DNA of 64,000 nt from Isoetes taiwanensis (lineage: Eukaryota; Streptophyta; Lycopodiopsida; Isoetales; Isoetaceae), in the NCBI GenBank assembly GCA_021234155.1, contig JAJEKV010000044.1:9766777-9830776 (forward strand), written 5' to 3'. The translations under genes and the position numbers were made by a program. Under the pieces are notes generated by a model. It was not told the origin of the DNA. It worked only from the letters and a program-made list of their open reading frames with translations, and did no database searches. Below, in pieces: positions 58,831 through 64,000 of this stretch (its first letter is position 1; every line of letters starts with the position of its first letter).

Positions 58831-59005
58831 GCCCCAATTTAGAATCTGGTGCAAGATTAGGATAGGGACTAAGGCAGATGTGTCACGACCATATGACTCG
58901 TATATACAAGGATGATGGCCCCATTTTAAAATCTGATGCAAGATTAGGATAGGGATGAAGTCAGATCTGTCACAACCATATGACTCATATATACAAAGAT
59001 GGTCG
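58831..59005. repeat. 87-bp tandem duplication
   Basis: Two adjacent copies start gccccaatttagaatctggt (58,831) and gccccattttaaaatctgat (58,918). They share gcaagattaggataggga, tgtcac(g/a)accatatgact and atatacaa(g/a)gatg. Confidence 0.9.
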
Positions 59006-59563
59006 TCACATGAATACAAAAGATAGTTGCATAGGACAGGGTTTGAACTCACAATTTTCTAGTTCATTCCAAAACCTATATATATGTGCAACATTTGGCA
59101 TGATCTAATCCATTGAAGTGGTGCAATCATCCTGTCCATTAGTCTAGATATATATAGAGGCGCCTCATTCTTGTTGAAACACTTCAACTCAACGCTAATC
59201 TTGAGCTTTTTAACTCCTTGTATTTTGCTTTGTTGTATCAAGTATATTCAGTGTTCCAGCATATTCTTCAAGTATTTCTTGCATATCAAGTAATTTCTCT
59301 TGTTTTCGCATAGGTTTATGATAGTTTGGACCAAAATCTTTTAGCATTTCTAGTCAGCTCTAAGCCAAAGTTATTTATGTCGTCATATTTCGTATTTTAC
59401 CATTGTGGAGGAGGTTACAGGTTTGTTACAACAGGTTCACCATCTTATTCAAGTATGACAATATTTGCACTTAGATAATATGGAGCTCGGGAGCGAGTAG
59501 CTTCTCATGATTAAGCTTGTAGTTCTGAATTGAGGCCTTCGGGGCCCAAGATAACATGTTGAG

Positions 59564-60652
59564 AAATTTGATGGCACTCGGTCCAAGCTTCATGGTTTTT
59601 TGAACCAGATTTGGCTTGTGATTTAGCTCCACCTTTCGGTCAGGAACATGTTGGACTAGTGGGTTTTCTCCTCATGGGCCCCAACTCTATGTTGGTTTAC
59701 TCGTTTGCTATAGAGGAGAGCTCTAAAGTTGCAGAATTTTGCTGCTTTCACTCCTGAGATCGAGGCATATTTTGCGGATACAAATTGTTAGCGCACACCT
59801 TGACCAGCTTTAATTTATGCATCTGAATTCTTTCAAATTGCAATTGATACTATCTGGCATGATACTGCTCTTCTGATTGTTTTCGGAAAGGACTTCGTGA
59901 GGATGTCAAAGATATATTGTTGCCTATGGAGGACACCGAGACTTTGGAAGAAGCCATAAAATTTGTAGTTCGATGTGATAACCATCTTTTTTGAGTGCAA
60001 ACAAGAAAGATGTCATTAGACTTTTCTTGCAAAAGAGTACCAGTGTCTGCTTCGTCCGACACCTCTGAGTCAAATACTCCAACGCCCATGCAGATTGATC
60101 ATGATGCTGTTGAGAAGCAGCGCTAGAAAGAGGTCAATCTTTGTCTCTATTATAGAGGATTTGGCCGTATTGCTCGTGGATGTCCTGTTCAAAGTCCACA
60201 GCAGTCGAAAAATGTTAGGGGGTCATCAGAATAGTAGGAGTTTCTTGATGATTAGCCCCTTAGCGGACATTTATCAGACTACTTCCACATGTAATGATGG
60301 GTTTATTCCTTTTGATAAGGTCAGTAAGAGAATTTTGATTTCTATATCATTGGCGTCGGAGGTTGGGAGGTTAGATGCTTTGGCGCAACGCGATAGTGGT
60401 GCGAATGCTTGCTTTAGAGATAGCATGTTTGCTTCTAAGCACGCCATCCATAGAATCAGGCTCGAACATCTCGGTTCTGTTGATGTGATTGATGGATGTA
60501 AGATCTTCTTTGGCGTTATTCAAGGGAGCTTCTTGATTGTCTCCCCTAGCTCGAGTTGCATAACTCACATATTAATTGGCACTCTAGACCATTCATGTTT
60601 ACTGGTTCTAGCTCTAGTTGATCAATATTTTTTTAATAACATTTACACTTAA
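59564..60652 (+). pseudogene. Ty3/gypsy gag-protease relic (chromovirus/sushi-like Gag)
   Basis: A decayed fragment of a second LTR-element lineage. The Gag start KFDGTRSKLHGFLNQIWLV (59,564-59,620) ends at a stop. Pieces in other frames continue with LQNFAAFTPEIEAYFADTN (about 59,733-59,789) and FRKGLREDVKDILLPMEDTE, then LEEAIKFVVRCDNHLF (59,881-59,994). A damaged knuckle, CLYYRGFGRIARGC (60,142-60,183), has lost one Cys and the His of CCHC. The protease site DSGA is at 60,392-60,403 in a frame open from 60,095 to 60,652. This Gag type is known from chromoviruses and related Ty3/gypsy lineages; Gag forms the particle and the protease matures it. No RT, integrase or LTRs were found nearby. 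At least three frame changes or stops. Confidence 0.7.
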
Positions 60653-60659
60653 CATTAGT

Positions 60660-62960
60660 TGTCCTTATTGGTGTTTCTTTCCTTCAAGGGACATGTTATA
60701 CAAAATGATGTTATACAAAATGATTGTCATGCTTCATAGAAGAGCGAAATAACTAATGATATGGCATGGATTGAAATAGATATTGGCTCAGAAGCAAAAA
60801 TTGCAAAGGAGTTGGGACTAGTGCTACACACTTTGTATCACAATTTTCATTGCTAAACTTTTTAATGTAGAGCTATAAAACACGATCATTCGACTCTTGA
60901 GGTTGTCCATACTGTAAAAGCAGGTGCTCTTCTGTGGTAGGATCAATAGGCTCTACGTTTATGGGATGAATTGAGGTTCCTCCAATACTGTTTCAGCATT
61001 ATACTGAAGGTATAATGCAAGGCTTGCATTATGGGAGAAGTATCTTCTCCTCCTGTAGGTTATGGTCATGTAGTCTGGGAAGCGTTTAGCTCTATTGTTC
61101 AGCTTGGTCTTGATGCTGAGTACATGACTCAGTGCTTCCGCGAGGGCAAGCTTAGGTACAAAGTATCCTATGCACGAAGAGTTTTCTTGCAAGTGGGGTC
61201 CTAATTTATTCTGGAATTCTTGCAAGACTTGCTGACGGAAGGGGTTTGCTGCTAGAGTAGCTATTAAATCAAACTCTTTCTGGAATACATTGAAAACTAG
61301 GTTAACATCTACTTTGGCAACTTGGCAACATGAGGTGAGGCGCTATACCAAGTGATGAAGATCTAGTGGCCATGCTGGAGCTGAAGTTGGGGATGTCGAA
61401 CGATCTAGAAGCGCCTCTGGGAGCTGAAAAATCACCTCAAAGCAGGAGCAAATGATGAAATACAAATGTAGGAGGTTGTAGGAGGTTATGCTTCTATTTA
61501 TAGAGAAACCCTAATTTTTCAAATTTTAGGCTTAGGGCACTTAGGTCTGTCCTGGCTACACGAATCCCAAGGTTCAGAGACCAATATGTTGGTGAAATGA
61601 TAACTCACAAAGGAAGATGAAGAGTTAGGTTGCAACCGAAACCCTGGCGTTAATATTCATAAGCCTTCAAAGGTTTTTTTTTTTTTATAGCCATATTGAA
61701 ATCGAAATATTAGCTTGTTTAATGGACCCTTAAAAAAAACATTAATTTAATATCAATTAGGTTTAGTTTGAACAGGGCACGACCTGTGTAAAAGGGGCAG
61801 AGGCCAAGGCGGAAATTCGGCTCTTCTTCAAGAATCGTTCTTGCTCTTTCGAATGGTAACGGCTTGACAGATCAGGCTCTGCTATTTCGGCATGGCAGAC
61901 AGCAGCTAGGCAGCGAATCCTCTTCTCTGATTATGGCATGGCAGATCAACCATGGCCTGGGCGAATCAACCGACTCCTCATCTCTTTTTTTTTCCCCAGG
62001 TTACACCTTCAACAGATGACGGTTTCTGGCAAAAACTATTGGGTTCGGATTCTTGCAAAGAATGAGGAAGTCTGAGCCATGGCATATCAATTCAGCAAGC
62101 CGAGATCGGATTTTTTGGCTCAAAAGGTATTTGGGTTGCAAGCTTTGCTAATTTCTTCTTTGTTTATAATTTTATGGCAGAGCATTGGTCGGATTTGGAG
62201 GCTCAGGCAGTAGCCATGGCGGATTTACAGCAAAAAACCGGGTTCAAACACAAGAACATATCTTTTTTTCTCTGATTCTTTTCATTCCATTTACATCCTT
62301 GATACCGTAATATCACAGACACGATTTTGTTTATTCTAGATTTAATTTCTTATTTGCTCACATTCTTCCTCAAATACATCACAGTTTTGTTATTTGTGAT
62401 TATTTGGCTCAGAGACTACACAGGGAATCTCCTTCCAGGTAAACCCCTATGGTAAACCCCTATGGCTTCCGAACACTCAGATCAGAATTATTTTAACAGA
62501 ATTCCATCACCATACACACAACAAAAGTTATTCATTCTCAATTATCATCCTCATAATCTGTAAACAATGGACCAGATTCGTACCAGGACACTAAAGCCGG
62601 AAGCAGAGAGAACACAAATAGGCACGAAAAGGTAGTTTTCCATTCCACCAAATTCATATTTATACAATTTTAGTTCAATCTTGACCGTCGGTCAAAATAA
62701 TCTAAACCATTCAAATATCATAATATAACTTCGCATAGTTTTCATGTCAATTTTCTCTAAGGACCCAATTGTATAATGGTTCACAATGGTCTTCTACTAG
62801 CTCTCAATTTTCCCATAGAAGGAAAATACACAAATTCGCTAAAATCTTCATTTTTGCCCAATTTTAGCATCAAAAACTTGAATATCATAGCCAAATGCCA
62901 GGCAAAAGGTAGTAAGTGACATCTCAACCAAAGAAATTAGAAAAGGTATGACGTGGCCAG
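60660..62960. other. No recognisable gene
   Basis: A short tandem tgttatacaaaatgat x2 lies at about 60,692-60,723. The minus frame at 60,959-61,225 (88 codons) is unrecognised. The rest is AT-rich and may include further remains of the adjacent retroelement. A T-run lies at 61,676-61,687. Confidence 0.4.
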
Positions 62961-63050
62961 ACACGTGGATAAGCTAGATTTTCAGGAAATCTTACACCTC
63001 GGGTTAGGCAACCCTGCTAAACATCAAAAAAAAAAAAAAAAAAAAAAAAA
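62960..63050 (+). repeat. Poly(A) tract, possible end of a retroposed sequence
   Basis: Twenty-five consecutive A residues at 63,026-63,050 follow cctcgggttaggcaaccctg and ctaaacatc. An A-tail of this length directly after a GC-richer segment is typical of the 3' end of a SINE or LINE copy on the plus strand. The 5' end and target duplication were not identified. A G-box-like cacgtgg lies upstream at about 62,962. Confidence 0.5.
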
Positions 63051-64000
63051 GCAAAAAGGCGCAATAGTAGGATTGAGCAGTTTTAGGCTTAGATTCACTT
63101 TTGCATTTGATTAGGTTAGATTATTTAGGAAACATTTACCAACAAAAATACCAGTAATTTTTCGTGTTGGATGGGTTGGCTATGTTGTATCCTTTTGTTG
63201 TAGATTGTTTATATCTTTTTATAGTCATTTTTTTTTTTAATGCATATTGTATTTCACAATGTTCATGGGATGGTGTTACTAGTTGCTTAGATTTGTTCGT
63301 TCTGAGCTTACGTTCGATGGGGAGTTACTTGTGTTCTTCTTCGATCATAAGATTGAAATTGTGGAGGATAACAATAAGAAATAGTTGGGATGCTTTCCTT
63401 TTGCATATGTGAAGTAGATAAGGCATGTGAGAATGTAAACTAGAGTACTTCTGTCTGCAATTTTCCAGGAGAAGAAGGATGTTATGGATATCTTTCATAA
63501 TAACTCGAAAAATAAATAGGTCTCCAAACACCTCTCCCATTTTCCAAGCACAATGGCCTGCCAGAATAATGTGCGCCAAAGAACTAGTTTGCAGTATTCA
63601 AGAGGCATGAAGAAACTGAGCCCAATACTCTACATTTGGTAGGACATGTCCATAAATGATCTTAGATGTGCCATAATTCTACAATTTAAAAGACATTTGG
63701 AAACAAGATACAAAGTTCAGTCATAGAGATGCTCATATGGTAAGATCCCAAACAGAATTAAACACCCTCAACAAACGAAAGTCAGAATTTTCAAATTATT
63801 GTTAAGATTTCTCCTTTCATAAAACTTCAAGTCTACTGTGCCAAATCCCATAACATCATGGCAAACCAGCAAACCTTTATGTTTTCAATATACCAAGCAC
63901 CAAAGCATGGTTCCAAAAGAGCACTAGGAACATGTAAACTGCAAACATAGCTTTCTACCATGACATCAAGAAGAAAAAAAATAAAATAATTCTATGTCAC
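63051..64000. other. No recognisable gene (right flank)
   Basis: AT-rich, with short frames on both strands (63,164-63,412 plus and 63,325-63,579 minus) that have hydrophobic runs and no recognised family. Confidence 0.45.

Noticed and set aside
1-64000. CRISPR array, rRNA, or bacterial operon structure
   Set aside because: The repeats lack regular spacers, and introns and plant transposons show the window is eukaryotic nuclear DNA.

Overview
The window is nuclear DNA from a land plant. The only intact host gene recognised is a plant-type ATP-dependent phosphoenolpyruvate carboxykinase (PEPCK), split into 12 coding exons with GT-AG introns. It has the plant N-terminal extension, including a [12 protein letters not shown] segment. 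Around it lie the repeat classes expected of a large plant genome: a Ty3/gypsy LTR retrotransposon, Helitrons, a LINE, hAT remains, tRNA-headed short repeats and minisatellites. The species cannot be named from the sequence.

Layout. 1-4.2 kb: no recognisable gene. 4.26-5.31 kb and 8.15-10.83 kb: two arrays of the same roughly 19-bp minisatellite (GGCATGTTGGAGCCTAGGT) in opposite orientations, enclosing about 2.8 kb of degenerate longer repeats. 10.8-16.3 kb: no recognisable gene, a few coding-like patches. 16.5-16.9 kb: a roughly 150-bp tandem repeat. 17.36-18.04 kb: a broken coiled-coil/RING-type gene. 19.75-21.15 kb (minus): a hAT transposase relic with four in-frame stops. 21.75-23.2 kb: two tRNA-headed, SINE-like elements. 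23.56-24.15 kb (minus): an unidentified coding-like exon.

27.39-40.44 kb: a complete-outline Ty3/gypsy element with two LTRs of about 595 bp and a 5-bp GCTAT target duplication. It carries frameshifted gag, protease, reverse transcriptase, RNase H and integrase, plus about 2.9 kb of extra coding-like sequence after integrase. A 3,047-bp Helitron (29,833-32,879) sits inside it between an A and a T, and removing it leaves the flanking gag-side frame continuous. Another Helitron 3' end lies at 43.24 kb. Further on are a 24-bp GC palindrome (42.09 kb), a 454-bp foldback element (44.29-44.75 kb), a dispersed repeat with a TCTAT tail, and a degraded LINE (46.9-51.55 kb).

53.9-57.64 kb: the PEPCK gene, open through 653 codons, preceded by a compact candidate promoter with ACGT-core sites and a 13-bp inverted repeat containing two CCGCGG motifs. 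58-64 kb: more repeats, including a Ty3/gypsy gag-protease relic (59.56-60.65 kb) and a 25-A tract at 63.03 kb.

The genes do not form a functional system: one housekeeping gene is surrounded by nested transposon debris. The most useful leads are the extra coding region of the LTR element, the in-frame Helitron nesting, the inverted minisatellite arrays, the foldback element, and the concentration of LTR-to-LTR differences at CAG/CTG sites. That last pattern may mean some of the apparent frameshifts are sequencing errors at methylated CHG sites rather than biology.
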